Shown here piece after piece: positions 55,436 to 64,000 of a stretch of 64,000 nucleotides of DNA. Under the pieces are notes generated by a model. It was not told where the DNA came from, made no database searches, and worked only from the letters and a program-made list of their open reading frames with translations. This DNA is from Rugamonas fusca. GTDB lineage: Bacteria; Pseudomonadota; Gammaproteobacteria; Burkholderiales; Burkholderiaceae_D. Position numbers and translations under genes: made by a program. The DNA lies in assembly GCF_014042365.1 (NCBI RefSeq), contig NZ_JACEZS010000021.1, positions 1 to 64,000 of the forward strand, written 5' to 3'. Within the stretch, counting starts at the first letter, position 1. Each line of letters begins with the position of its first letter.

Positions 55436-58400
55436 ATGAAAAACGACATCCCCACCCACCAACTGCGCTGGCAATTCTGGGTTGACCGTGGCGGCACCTT
55501 CACCGACATCGTGGCGCGCCGGCCGGACGGCAAGCTGGTCACGCACAAGCTGCTGTCCGAATACCCGGAGCGTTACGACGACGCCGTCACCCAGGGCATG
55601 CGCGAGATGCTGGGCCTGAAGACGGGCGAGCCGTTGCCGGTGGAGCAGATCGAAGTGATCAAGATGGGCACCACGGTCGCCACCAACGCGCTGCTGGAAC
55701 GGAAAGGCGCGCGCACGGCGCTGGCCATCACCCGTGGCTTCGCCGACCAGCTGCGCATCGGCTACCAGGACCGGCCAGACATCTTCGCCATGCGCATCGA
55801 GCTGCCCGACCTGATCTACGAGGAAGTGATCGAAGTCGATGAGCGCATCGGCGCACATGGCGCCGTGCTGGAGGCGCCGGACGAGGCAGTGCTGCGCGGG
55901 CAGTTCGCCGCCCTGCGCGCCAAGGGCATAGCCGCCATCGCCATCGTGCTGATGCACGCCTATCGCTATCCGCAGCACGAGCAGCGCCTGCGGGCGCTGG
56001 CCGAGGAGGCGGGCTTCAGCCAGATCTCCGTCAGCCACCAGGTCAGCCCGCTGATGAAGATCGTGGGCCGGGGCGACACGACGGTGGTCGATGCCTACCT
56101 GTCGCCGGTGCTGCGCGACTACGTGGCACGGGTGTCGGCCGACACGGGCGCCGTGCGCCTGATGTTCATGCAATCGAACGGCGGCCTGACGGACGCCAGC
56201 CGCTTCCAGGGCAAGGACGCCATCCTGTCCGGCCCGGCCGGCGGCATCGTGGGCGCCGTGAAAAGCTGCGAGGCGATCGGCCTGAAACAGGTGATCGGCT
56301 TCGACATGGGCGGCACTTCGACTGACGTGGCCCACTACGACGGCGCCTACGAGCGCGTGTTCGAGACGGTGGTGGCCGGCGTGCGGGTGCGCGCACCGAT
56401 GATGCACATTCATACGGTGGCGGCGGGCGGCGGCTCCATCTGCAGTTTCGAGCACGGCCGCTTCAAGGTGGGGCCGGAATCGGCCGGCGCCAATCCGGGG
56501 CCGGCCAGCTACCGCAAGGGCGGCCCGCTGACGATCACCGACTGCAACGTGATGCTGGGCCGTATCCAGCCCGAGCACTTCCCGCACGTGTTCGGCCCCA
56601 ACGGCGACCTGCCGCTGGACCGCGACGAAGTGGTGCGCCGCTTCACCGCGCTGGCCGCGCAGATCGAACGCGAGACGGGCACCAGCCTGTCGCCGTCGGC
56701 CGTGGCCGATGGCTTCCTGGCCGTGGCCGTCGATAACATGGCGCAGGCCATCAAGTCGATCTCCGTCGAGCGTGGCTACGACGTGAGCCGCTACGCCATG
56801 TGCTGCTTCGGCGGCGCCGGTGGCCAGCATGCCTGCCGCGTGGCCGACGTGCTGGGCATGACGCAGATCGTGATCCACCCGTTCGCCGGCGTGCTGTCGG
56901 CCTTCGGCATGGGCCTGGCCGACATCCGCGCCATGCGCGAAGCGGCCGTGGAGCAGGTGCTGTCCGAGGCCACGCTGGCCGCGCTGCAGCCGCGCCTGGG
57001 CGCGCTGGCCCGCGAGGCCGGCGCCGAACTGCTGGCGCAGCAGGTGGCGCCGGCCGATATCAAGGTGGAGCTGTGCGCCCGCGTCAAATACCAGGATAGC
57101 GATTCGGCCTTCGTGGTCCCAATCGGCGGCCTGGTGGAGATGGCCGAGGCGTTCGCGATCCAGTACCGTGGCCGCTTCGGCTTCGTGATGGAAGGCCAGC
57201 CGCTGGTGATCGAATCCGTGTCGGCCGAAGCCATCGGCGAAGGCAAGGGCGCCGACTTCGTGATCGAAGTGCCGGCCGGTGAACAGCCCGAAGCGCCGGG
57301 CGAGGTGTTGAGCTACGTCGATGGCCAGACCGTGCCGATCGCGCTGCACGTGCGCGCCGCGCTGCCGGTGGGCAGCCGCATCGCCGGCCCGGCCATCATC
57401 CGCGAGGAGATCGCCACCACCGTGGTCGATGCCGGCTGGAGCGCCAAGGTGCTGCCGGACCACACGCTGCTGCTGGAACGCACCGTGGCCGCCGGCAGCA
57501 TGCACAAGATGACGACGGCCGTGCATCCGATCCACCTCGAAATCTTCAACAACCTGTTCATGGCCATCGCCAAACAGATGGGCACCACGCTGGAGAACAC
57601 CGCCTATTCCGTGAACATGAAGGAGCGGCTGGACTTCTCGTGCGCCATCTTCGACCGCCACGGCAACCTGATCGCCAACGCACCCCACATTCCCGTGCAC
57701 CTGGGGTCGATGAGCGACAGCGTGCAGTGCGTGATCCGCGAGCATGGCGCCACCATGGCGCCCGGCGACGCCTACGTGCTCAACGTGCCCTACAACGGCG
57801 GCACCCACCTGCCCGACATCACGGTGGTGAGCCCCGTATTCAGCGCCGAGCACAACGCGCCGCCGTTCACGGTGCGGCCGGAACCGCTGTTCTACGTGGC
57901 CGCGCGCGGCCACCACGGGGACGTGGGCGGCATCACGCCCGGCTCCATGCCGCCCAACAGCACCACCATTTTGGAGGAGGGCGTGCTGCTCGATAACGTC
58001 AAGATCGTGGACCAGGGTGTGTTCCTGGAGCCGCTGGTGCGCGAACTGTTCGGCGCCGGCCCGTGGCCGAGCCGGAACATCGACCAGAACATCGCCGACC
58101 TGATCGCCCAGCTGGGCGCCTGCGAGACGGGCGCCAACGAACTGCTCAAGGCCGTGGCCACTTATGGCGAGGACGTGGTGCTGGCCTACATGCAGCACGT
58201 GCAGGACAACGCGGAGGCGGCCGTGCGCCAGGCCATCAGCGGCCTGCGCGACGCCAGCTTCGAGTACGAGATGGACGACGGCGCGCTGCTCAAGGTGAGC
58301 CTCACCATCGACCACGCCACCCGCAGCGCCACGGTGGACTTCACGGGCACCAGCGCCCAGCGTCCCACCAACTTCAACGCGCCGCTGTCGGTGTGCAAGG

Positions 58401-59071
58401 CGGCCGTGCTGTACGTGTTCCGCACCCTGCTCGACAGCGATATCCCGATGAACGAGGGTGTGCTCAAACCGCTCAACCTGATCATCCCGCAAGGCTCGAT
58501 GCTCAATCCCGTGTACCCGGCGGCCGTGGTGGCCGGGAACGTGGAAGTGTCCCAGTACGTGACCGATGCGCTGTACGGTGCGCTGGGGGTGTTGTCGGCC
58601 TCGCAGGGCACGATGAACAACTTCACGTTCGGGAACGAAGAGCACCAGTATTATGAAACCATCGCCGGCGGTTCCGGCGCCGGCCCTGGCTTCAACGGCA
58701 CGGCCGCCGTGCAGACCCACATGACCAACTCGCGCATGACCGATCCGGAAGTGCTGGAATGGCGCTTCCCGGTGCTGGTGGAAACGCACGCGATCCGGCG
58801 CGGCAGCGGCGGCGCGGGCCGGCACCAGGGCGGCGACGGCGCATTGCGCCGGATCCGCTTCCTGGAAGCGATGACGGCCAACATCCTGGCCGGCCACCGC
58901 CGCGTGGCGCCGTTCGGCCTCGATGGCGCGGCGGCGGGTGCCTTGGGCCGCAACTGGGTCGAACGCAGCGACGGCAGCGTCGAGCGATTCGGCGCCACCC
59001 ACACGGCCGAAATGCGGGCCGGCGACGTGTTCGCCATCGAAACGCCGGGGGGCGGCGGCTACGGCGTGTAA
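55436..59071 (+). CDS. Hydantoinase/5-oxoprolinase, fused A and B subunits
   Basis: 1211 residues. Residues about 12-690 are hydantoinase A-like with the ASKHA ATP-binding motifs WVDRGGTFTDIVARRPDG and GFDMGGTSTDVAHYDG. Residues about 697-1205 are hydantoinase B-like (HPIHLEIFNNLFMAIAKQMG, NAPHIPVHLGSMSDSV, YNGGTHLPDITVVSPVF, IAGGSGAGPGFNGTAAVQTH). A single chain with both parts is the layout of eukaryotic-type 5-oxoprolinase, which opens 5-oxo-L-proline to L-glutamate with ATP; hydantoinases and N-methylhydantoinases share it. Genomic context (DUF1445, MFS, porin) favours oxoproline or a related cyclic amide. Confidence 0.93.
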   Translation: MKNDIPTHQLRWQFWVDRGGTFTDIVARRPDGKLVTHKLLSEYPERYDDAVTQGMREMLGLKTGEPLPVEQIEVIKMGTTVATNALLERKGARTALAITRGFADQLRIGYQDRPDIFAMRIELPDLIYEEVIEVDERIGAHGAVLEAPDEAVLRGQFAALRAKGIAAIAIVLMHAYRYPQHEQRLRALAEEAGFSQISVSHQVSPLMKIVGRGDTTVVDAYLSPVLRDYVARVSADTGAVRLMFMQSNGGLTDASRFQGKDAILSGPAGGIVGAVKSCEAIGLKQVIGFDMGGTSTDVAHYDGAYERVFETVVAGVRVRAPMMHIHTVAAGGGSICSFEHGRFKVGPESAGANPGPASYRKGGPLTITDCNVMLGRIQPEHFPHVFGPNGDLPLDRDEVVRRFTALAAQIERETGTSLSPSAVADGFLAVAVDNMAQAIKSISVERGYDVSRYAMCCFGGAGGQHACRVADVLGMTQIVIHPFAGVLSAFGMGLADIRAMREAAVEQVLSEATLAALQPRLGALAREAGAELLAQQVAPADIKVELCARVKYQDSDSAFVVPIGGLVEMAEAFAIQYRGRFGFVMEGQPLVIESVSAEAIGEGKGADFVIEVPAGEQPEAPGEVLSYVDGQTVPIALHVRAALPVGSRIAGPAIIREEIATTVVDAGWSAKVLPDHTLLLERTVAAGSMHKMTTAVHPIHLEIFNNLFMAIAKQMGTTLENTAYSVNMKERLDFSCAIFDRHGNLIANAPHIPVHLGSMSDSVQCVIREHGATMAPGDAYVLNVPYNGGTHLPDITVVSPVFSAEHNAPPFTVRPEPLFYVAARGHHGDVGGITPGSMPPNSTTILEEGVLLDNVKIVDQGVFLEPLVRELFGAGPWPSRNIDQNIADLIAQLGACETGANELLKAVATYGEDVVLAYMQHVQDNAEAAVRQAISGLRDASFEYEMDDGALLKVSLTIDHATRSATVDFTGTSAQRPTNFNAPLSVCKAAVLYVFRTLLDSDIPMNEGVLKPLNLIIPQGSMLNPVYPAAVVAGNVEVSQYVTDALYGALGVLSASQGTMNNFTFGNEEHQYYETIAGGSGAGPGFNGTAAVQTHMTNSRMTDPEVLEWRFPVLVETHAIRRGSGGAGRHQGGDGALRRIRFLEAMTANILAGHRRVAPFGLDGAAAGALGRNWVERSDGSVERFGATHTAEMRAGDVFAIETPGGGGYGV

Positions 59072-59152
59072 TTTTCACCGGCGGCGCGGTCAGGGCTCGC
59101 GGCGCCGCCGGATACTCCACCGAGCCCGCATCACACTGGGGACACCAAAAAA

Positions 59153-60220
59153 ATGAAGAAAACTATGCTTGCGCTCGCACTGGGCGCATCGGCAGGGATG
59201 GCCGCGGCCCAATCGGCCGTGACCGTGTATGGCATCGTGGACATGGGGCTGGTACGCGAGAGCGGCGCCGCCGCCGGCGCCAGCACCAAACTGACCAGCG
59301 GCGTGGCATCCGGCTCGCGGCTCGGCTTCAAGGGCAGCGAAGACCTGGGCGACGGCATGGCCGCCATCTTCCTGCTGGAGAACGGCTTCCAGGCCGACAC
59401 CGGCGCCATGGGCCAGGGCGGCCTGCTGTTCGGCCGCCAGGCCTACGTGGGTCTGCAAAGCCGGGCCGGCACCGTCACGCTGGGCCGGCAGTACACGCCG
59501 CAATACCTGGCCGTGGCCGCCGTCGATCCCTTCGGTTCCGGCCTGGCGGGCGACACCAAGAACCTGATGGCCGCCACCGGCAACAGCGCCAGCCGCATGG
59601 ACAACGCGATCAAATATGTGAGCCCGGCTTCGCATGGCCTGAGCGCGGAGCTGGTGTACGGCGCGGGCGAGGTGGCTGGCGACAACACGGCGGCCCGCCA
59701 GTTCGGCGGTGCGCTCGGCTATGCGACCGGGCCGCTGGCCGTCAAGCTGGCGTACCACAATCGCAACAACGATACAGCCACCGTGAAGAACGCCAGCAGC
59801 GCGCGCAACACGGTGCTGACGGCAAGCTATGATTTCGGTCCGGCCAAGGCGCACCTGGCCTATGGCACTGACAAGGGGACCAACAGCGCGCCGCTGCGCA
59901 ATGCCACCAATCCGTTCGGCTACGCGGTGGCGCCCACGCCATCCACCGACAGCGCCGACCTGCTGCTGGGCGTGACCGTGCCCGTGGGCGTGCAGACCTG
60001 GATGGCTTCCTACATCCGCAAGAATGACAAATCGGCATTCAACCAGGACGCGGAACAGTTCGCGCTTGGCTATCGCTACTATCTTTCCAAGCGCACCGAT
60101 GTTTATACTGCCTATGCGCGCATCCGCAACAAGAACGGCGCCGGCTATACGGTCGGCAGCGCAATCGAGGGCGGCACGGGCGACCGCGCCGTCAACCTGG
60201 GGCTGCGGCACGTGTTCTGA
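59153..60220 (+). CDS. Outer-membrane porin
   Basis: 355 residues with signal peptide MKKTMLALALGASAGMAAAQ; the mature protein begins SAVTVYGIVDMGLVRESG and ends LGLRHVF. Standard betaproteobacterial porin with SRLGFKGSEDLGDGMAAIF and LFGRQAYVGLQS. It lies 81 bp after the oxoprolinase gene and is probably the outer-membrane route for its substrate. Confidence 0.94.
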   Translation: MKKTMLALALGASAGMAAAQSAVTVYGIVDMGLVRESGAAAGASTKLTSGVASGSRLGFKGSEDLGDGMAAIFLLENGFQADTGAMGQGGLLFGRQAYVGLQSRAGTVTLGRQYTPQYLAVAAVDPFGSGLAGDTKNLMAATGNSASRMDNAIKYVSPASHGLSAELVYGAGEVAGDNTAARQFGGALGYATGPLAVKLAYHNRNNDTATVKNASSARNTVLTASYDFGPAKAHLAYGTDKGTNSAPLRNATNPFGYAVAPTPSTDSADLLLGVTVPVGVQTWMASYIRKNDKSAFNQDAEQFALGYRYYLSKRTDVYTAYARIRNKNGAGYTVGSAIEGGTGDRAVNLGLRHVF

Positions 60221-60261
60221 GCCGCCACGCCACACTGAAAACAAAATAGGGGAGGGGCATC

Positions 60262-60738
60262 ATGGGTAAGGTATTCAAGAGCATCGTCGTGGCGCTGGCC
60301 GGAGCGGCCATGGTTTTGCTGTCGTTGACGGCCAGCGCGGCCGAGAAGGGCACGGCCGACGAAGCGGTCGCCATGGTCAGGAAGGCGGCCGAGTACCTGA
60401 AAAAGAACGGCAAGGAGAAGGCCTACGCGGAATTCAACAATCCCAAGGGCCAGTTCATCGACCGCGATTTGTACATCTTCAGTTTCTCGGCCAACGGCGA
60501 CGGCATCGAGACAGCCAATGGTGCCAATCCCCGACTGGTGGGCAAGAACGTGCTGGAGCTACGCGATGCCGACGGCCGCTACATGATCAAGGATATCCTC
60601 GCGATCGGCATGAGCAAGGCCGGCAAGGGCTGGGTCGACTACAAGTGGCCCAATCCCGCCACCGGAAAAATCGATGGCAAACGCACCTATGTGGAACGGG
60701 TCGATGACGTGATCATCGGCTGCGGCATCTACAAATAG
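60262..60738 (+). CDS. Periplasmic single-Cache domain protein
   Basis: 158 residues with a strong GGGAGGGG ribosome-binding site and signal peptide ending ASAAE. The mature part is one Cache_2-type sensor domain: AVAMVRKAAEYLKKNGKEKA, FNNPKGQFIDRDLYIFSFSA, NPRLVGKNVLELRDADGRYM and GKGWVDYKWPNPATGKIDGK with VERVDDVIIGCGIYK. In chemoreceptors this domain binds small organic acids; here it is free-standing, so it may deliver a ligand to a receptor or buffer it. It follows the porin by 41 bp, possibly in the same transcript. Confidence 0.9.
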   Translation: MGKVFKSIVVALAGAAMVLLSLTASAAEKGTADEAVAMVRKAAEYLKKNGKEKAYAEFNNPKGQFIDRDLYIFSFSANGDGIETANGANPRLVGKNVLELRDADGRYMIKDILAIGMSKAGKGWVDYKWPNPATGKIDGKRTYVERVDDVIIGCGIYK

Positions 60739-60910
60739 TCTGCTTGCAGGCGGGGCGCCGGGCGCTGTCCGGCACCCCTCCAGCGCCTTGCCCTCCTGCC
60801 CGCATCGCCGGGCAGTTCCGTTTTCTTGACAGGTCATCACTATGTCATTTTTGGCCACTATAGTGGCGCGGCCCGCCCCTGCGGCCCAACAATGACCTGA
60901 AGAGAAAAAT

Positions 60911-63013
60911 ATGCGTTCTACCCTGCTTTTCCTGAGCATGGCCGCCACGCTGGCGACCGTGACCGCCTGCGGTGGTTCGAGTACGACCACCACCGCATCC
61001 GACATCGTCACGGCCCCGGCCCAGCGCACCATCATCATGGTGTGGGATGGCTTGCGTCCCGATGCCGTCAACCCCGTCGATACGCCCAATTTGTACGCGC
61101 TGCGCCAGGCCGGTGTCCATTTCGTCGATAACCACTCGACCTATCCGACCTTCACGATGATGAACGGTTCGTCGTTCGCCACCGGCTCGTTCCCGAAAAC
61201 CAGCGGCTTTTACGGCAACACGTTCTGGACTCCGCCGCAGGCTGGCGCGGCCCAGCCTATCCCGGTCGGCAAGAGCGCATCCGGCGGCAACCAGGACTAC
61301 AACGCACCCGTCTTCACGGAAGACTACGCGGTGCTGAGCACCCTGAACGACTACTATGGCGGCCAGCTGCTGCTGGTCAAATCGCTGTTCAAGACGGCGC
61401 AGGACGCCGGCCTGAAGACGGCCGCCATCGGCAAATCCGGCGCCGCCTTCATCCAGGACCTGGGCCGTGGCGGCATCTTCCTCGATGAGAACACCGTGCT
61501 GCCAGCCTCGCTGGTAACCGACCTGCAGGCCGCCAATTTCGCGCTGCCCAAGAACACGCCATACGCCTACGCGGCGGGCGCCGTGACGCTGGCCGCCAGC
61601 AACGGCGACCCGACGGCCCGCGCCGGCGCGCTCACCTTCGCGCTGCCCAACGGCCTGCAGGCCAAGGACGTCACCGACACCACGCAAGGCAATCCGGAAG
61701 ACGCGGCCAACAAGTACATGATGAAGGTCTACACCGATTTCATCCTGCCTAAAAAGCTGCCTGACCTGTCGCTGATCTGGTTCCGCACGCCGGACAACAC
61801 GGAGCACGCCTACGGCCCCGGCTCGGCCAACTACCGCAAGGCGCTGGCGTCGCAGGATGCGCGCCTGGGCGAACTGCAGGCAGCGCTGAAGGCCAACAAG
61901 ATGGACGCCAACACCAACATCATCGTGGTGTCCGACCATGCACACAGCAATGTGTCCGGTCCCACCAGCCTGTATCCGCTGCGCGCCATCACGGCCAGCA
62001 CCTCGGTCACCAACGGCGTGACCAACGCCGCGCTGGGCAACCGCGACGCCATCAACGGCTTCTCCGTGTCGGGTGACGTACGCACGGCCGACCTGCTGAC
62101 CTACGCCGGCTTCCGCGCGTTCGACGGTAATGGCTGCAGCACCTCGGCCATGTACGGCATCAAGGCCGACGGCAGCAACGTGCAGCCCGTGAACGTGGAT
62201 ACCACCGGCGCCCTGTGCGGCACGGCCAACGCCAAGTACCAGGCCATCAGCGCCACGCTGCCCACGCCGGTGGCCAGCTTCAAGGTGCCCGCCACCATGC
62301 CGGCCAAGGGCATCGTGGTGGCCGCCAACGGCGGTTCCGACTACCTGTACATTCCCGACCATGACGCGGCCACCGTCGCCGCCGCCGTGCGCTTCCTGCA
62401 ATCGCGCGAGGAATACGGCGCGATCTTCGTCGACAGCCGCTATGGCGCCATCGCCGGCACGTTGCCCATGTCGATGATCAACCTGGAAAACGCCACCCGC
62501 TCCGGCAAGGGCCAGCCCGACATCGTCGTCAGCTTCAACTGGGATGCGCAGCAGCTGGTTAACGGCCTGCCCGGCATCGAGTTCGAAAGCACGGGCGCCA
62601 ATCGCGGCATGCACGGCAGCTTCAGCCCGATCGACGTGCACAACACGCTGATCGCCGCCGGTCCCGCGTTCAAGACCTCCACCGTGATCAGCAACCCGAC
62701 CGGCAACGTGGACGTGGCGCCGACCGTGGCCTACCTGCTGGGCCAGTCCATGCCGCAAGCGGATGGCCGCGTGCTGAACGAAGCGCTGGTGAAGCCCGCC
62801 AGCAGCGCCAGCGCCGTCGTCAAGAGCGCCGTCGTGAACCCGACGGCGCCGGCCACCGGCCTGGCGTTCAAGGTGCCGACCGACCTGACCGGCGCCACCG
62901 TCGACACGACCCTCAGCAACGGCAGCTATTCGATCAACCTGATGGTCAAGGACCTGACGGTGGATGGCAAGACCTACCGTTACTTCGACTACGCGCAACC
63001 AGTACGGAATTAA
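60911..63013 (+). CDS. Exported nucleotide pyrophosphatase/phosphodiesterase-like lipoprotein (alkaline phosphatase superfamily)
   Basis: 700 residues. Lipoprotein signal peptide with ATVTACGGS lipobox. Metal and nucleophile motifs of the NPP/alkaline-phosphatase fold: IIMVWDGLRPDAVNP, the nucleophilic Thr in YPTFTMMNGSSFATG, WFRTPDNTEHAYGP (Asp, His), IVVSDHAHS (Asp-His) and MHGSFSPIDVHNT (His). The C-terminal part (about 610-700) is a Ser/Ala-rich linker and a small beta module. It probably hydrolyses phosphodiesters or pyrophosphates outside the cytoplasm. The next gene begins one base after its stop. Confidence 0.88.
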   Translation: MRSTLLFLSMAATLATVTACGGSSTTTTASDIVTAPAQRTIIMVWDGLRPDAVNPVDTPNLYALRQAGVHFVDNHSTYPTFTMMNGSSFATGSFPKTSGFYGNTFWTPPQAGAAQPIPVGKSASGGNQDYNAPVFTEDYAVLSTLNDYYGGQLLLVKSLFKTAQDAGLKTAAIGKSGAAFIQDLGRGGIFLDENTVLPASLVTDLQAANFALPKNTPYAYAAGAVTLAASNGDPTARAGALTFALPNGLQAKDVTDTTQGNPEDAANKYMMKVYTDFILPKKLPDLSLIWFRTPDNTEHAYGPGSANYRKALASQDARLGELQAALKANKMDANTNIIVVSDHAHSNVSGPTSLYPLRAITASTSVTNGVTNAALGNRDAINGFSVSGDVRTADLLTYAGFRAFDGNGCSTSAMYGIKADGSNVQPVNVDTTGALCGTANAKYQAISATLPTPVASFKVPATMPAKGIVVAANGGSDYLYIPDHDAATVAAAVRFLQSREEYGAIFVDSRYGAIAGTLPMSMINLENATRSGKGQPDIVVSFNWDAQQLVNGLPGIEFESTGANRGMHGSFSPIDVHNTLIAAGPAFKTSTVISNPTGNVDVAPTVAYLLGQSMPQADGRVLNEALVKPASSASAVVKSAVVNPTAPATGLAFKVPTDLTGATVDTTLSNGSYSINLMVKDLTVDGKTYRYFDYAQPVRN

Positions 63014-63014
63014 G

Positions 63015-63659
63015 ATGATCGTTACCCGGGCTTTTTTGCTGGCCGGGATCATGGCGGCGGCCGGTAGCCAGGCCGCCGACCTGGATTTCGACAAGACTTT
63101 CAGCAGCAAGGGCGAGGCGCGCCAGCTCCATTACAGCGCGACGTACCTAGCCGAAGGCCGCACGCACGCGGTGCAAGTGTGGCGTGATGGCGAGCAGCGC
63201 CTCAAGCGCCGCACGGACGACAAGCTGGAGACGCATATCTTCAAGCCGGCCGGCCAGACGGAGTGGCAGATGGTGGTGCTGGACCTGCCGCGCCAGATCC
63301 GCACCGATATCGAGCGCACCAACCTGTACCGCATCGGTCACTTCACCGACTGGTTCAGCATGGCGCACGCGCTCACGCGGCCAACCGGCCCTTATCGCTT
63401 GACGGCCTTGAAGCAGGCGCCCGTGGCCGACGCGCCATTGGGGCCATGCCGCTGGTATGCGCTGGACCGTGCTGGCACGGTCAGCAACGTCTGCTGGAGC
63501 GGCCAGTTACGCTTGCCACTGCTGATCGCCGATGGTGGTGGCAAGACGCTGTGGCGCGTCACCTCCGCCAGCACGGCCGCCTTGCCGCGCGCGGCGTTCG
63601 CGCTCAACGACGCCGGCTTCGTGCACAACAACGCCAACGCCGATATCCAGACCGACTAG
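63015..63659 (+). CDS. Exported protein of unknown function, coupled to the phosphodiesterase gene
   Basis: 214 residues from ATG 63015, one base after the phosphodiesterase stop. Signal peptide MIVTRAFLLAGIMAAAGSQA then ADLDFDKTFSSKGEARQLHY. The chain is beta-rich with HAVQVWRDGEQRLKRRTDDK, WQMVVLDLPRQIRTDIERTN and GPCRWYALDRAGTVSNVCWS containing two Cys. I do not recognise the family. Tight coupling suggests it works with the phosphodiesterase in the envelope. Its stop overlaps the stop of the convergent DUF2252 gene by two bases. Confidence 0.8.
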   Translation: MIVTRAFLLAGIMAAAGSQAADLDFDKTFSSKGEARQLHYSATYLAEGRTHAVQVWRDGEQRLKRRTDDKLETHIFKPAGQTEWQMVVLDLPRQIRTDIERTNLYRIGHFTDWFSMAHALTRPTGPYRLTALKQAPVADAPLGPCRWYALDRAGTVSNVCWSGQLRLPLLIADGGGKTLWRVTSASTAALPRAAFALNDAGFVHNNANADIQTD

Positions 63660-64000
63660 CCGCGCGATGCGGGGCTGCGCTGCCGCTCCGCTTCGCGGTA
63701 GGCCGCCGCGTAGCTTTCCCAGTCGGCCAGCACTTGCTGCTGCCCCGCCTGCGCGTGGTCGAGCAGGTCCGCGCGCCAGCTTGCCACGTCGGCGCCGTAG
63801 GCCATCCATGCGTCGGCGTTGGCCGAACCCTGTCGCCCGCTGGAACGCAGGTGTGCCCAGGCCAGCAGGGCGCCCATGTCACACATCACCATTTCAAGGC
63901 GGGCCAGTTTGCCATCCCAGTGGTCCAGCGTCAGCCTGTCCTGGTCCGGCAGCAGCTCTTTCAGCACGTAGGACTGGCCGTCGAACGTGAGATCGGTCAG
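63656..64000 (-). CDS. DUF2252-family protein, C-terminal part (cut by window end)
   Basis: The visible 114 codons read LTDLTFDGQSYVLKELLPDQ DRLTLDHWDGKLARLEMVMC with an AWAHLRSSGRQGSAN segment. This fits the C-terminal region of DUF2252 proteins (YVRQLRDxK/EL ... LARAHARSGD pattern), a kinase-like-fold family of unknown function. The frame stays open to the window edge, so the start is not visible. The stop overlaps that of the convergent exported-protein gene. Confidence 0.7.
   Translation of the reverse strand: MTDLTFDGQSYVLKELLPDQDRLTLDHWDGKLARLEMVMCDMGALLAWAHLRSSGRQGSANADAWMAYGADVASWRADLLDHAQAGQQQVLADWESYAAAYREAERQRSPASRG

Noticed and set aside
53987-59002. Very long open frame on the minus strand (about 1670 codons)
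   Set aside because: It is the antisense shadow of the DUF1445, MFS and oxoprolinase genes. Composition is His/Ala/Gly/Arg-rich with no domain, and the plus-strand genes have clear motifs and ribosome-binding sites.
60752-60778. GC-rich hairpin after the Cache-protein gene
   Set aside because: The stem has a mismatch and no T-run follows, so a terminator cannot be supported.
60845-63109. Long minus-strand open frame opposite the phosphodiesterase gene
   Set aside because: Shadow frame, low complexity, no start signal or motif.

Overview
The window is a GC-rich betaproteobacterial chromosome segment. The gene complement (classical betaproteobacterial porins, several methyl-accepting chemotaxis proteins, a PEP-CTERM protein, AcnB, an FtsZ core of betaproteobacterial type) best fits Oxalobacteraceae (Janthinobacterium, Massilia or Duganella relatives). 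That placement is inferred from protein style, not from a marker gene. I see no rRNA, tRNA, CRISPR array or replication origin.

Layout. 1-9.1 kb is a signalling island. The tail of an EAL phosphodiesterase is followed, on the minus strand, by a tight run of chemoreceptor, CheW, porin, HD-GYP response regulator, histidine kinase and a periplasmic solute-binding protein. A divergent pair encodes an atypical Hpt protein and a HTH-receiver protein. 9.1-11.9 kb holds a DUF1254 protein and decayed DNA (sulfatase ghost, IS5-type transposase ghost). 11.9-19.4 kb is a five-gene acyl-CoA catabolic operon (acyl-CoA dehydrogenase, enoyl-reductase-like protein, acyl-CoA ligase, SDR, SCP2-type thiolase) with a divergent AraC regulator. 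The AraC tail runs into a 281-bp internally deleted IS3-family element. 19.4-22.5 kb has a MocR-type regulator, a porin and a cupin dioxygenase-like protein. 22.7-27.7 kb is a patchwork: an AT-richer NHL-type lipoprotein, small envelope proteins, a second IS5 ghost, a YeaO-like protein, a UDG-like protein, an FmdE-like protein and a cupin.

28-38.5 kb is metabolic. prpE (propionyl-CoA synthetase) has a near-perfect sigma-54 promoter with upstream inverted-repeat and IHF-like sites. It converges on a stand-alone FtsZ paralogue with a degenerate C-terminal peptide. An SLC13/ArsB-like permease and a complete branched-chain 2-oxoacid dehydrogenase operon (E1 alpha, E1 beta, E2, E3) follow, then a diaminopimelate-dehydrogenase-like gene paired with an HPF-cold-shock fusion. 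39.5-45.1 kb carries CapA, NmrA-like, LysR, cupin, SDR and LysR genes. acnB (45.4-47.9 kb) has a 14-bp palindrome over its promoter and a strong terminator.

48-52.2 kb has a PEP-CTERM protein and two divergent chemoreceptors separated by a candidate small RNA or attenuated leader. 52.2-60.2 kb looks like a 5-oxoproline/D-glutamate utilisation locus (LysR, DUF1445 cyclase/hydro-lyase, MFS transporter, 1211-residue hydantoinase/oxoprolinase, porin). The window ends with a periplasmic Cache protein, a lipoprotein phosphodiesterase with a secreted partner, and a DUF2252 gene cut by the window edge.

The strongest leads are the FtsZ paralogue, the sigma-54 control region of prpE, the atypical Hpt/HTH-receiver pair, the promoter-hairpin-terminator unit before the 50.5-kb chemoreceptor, and the two unassigned catabolic clusters.
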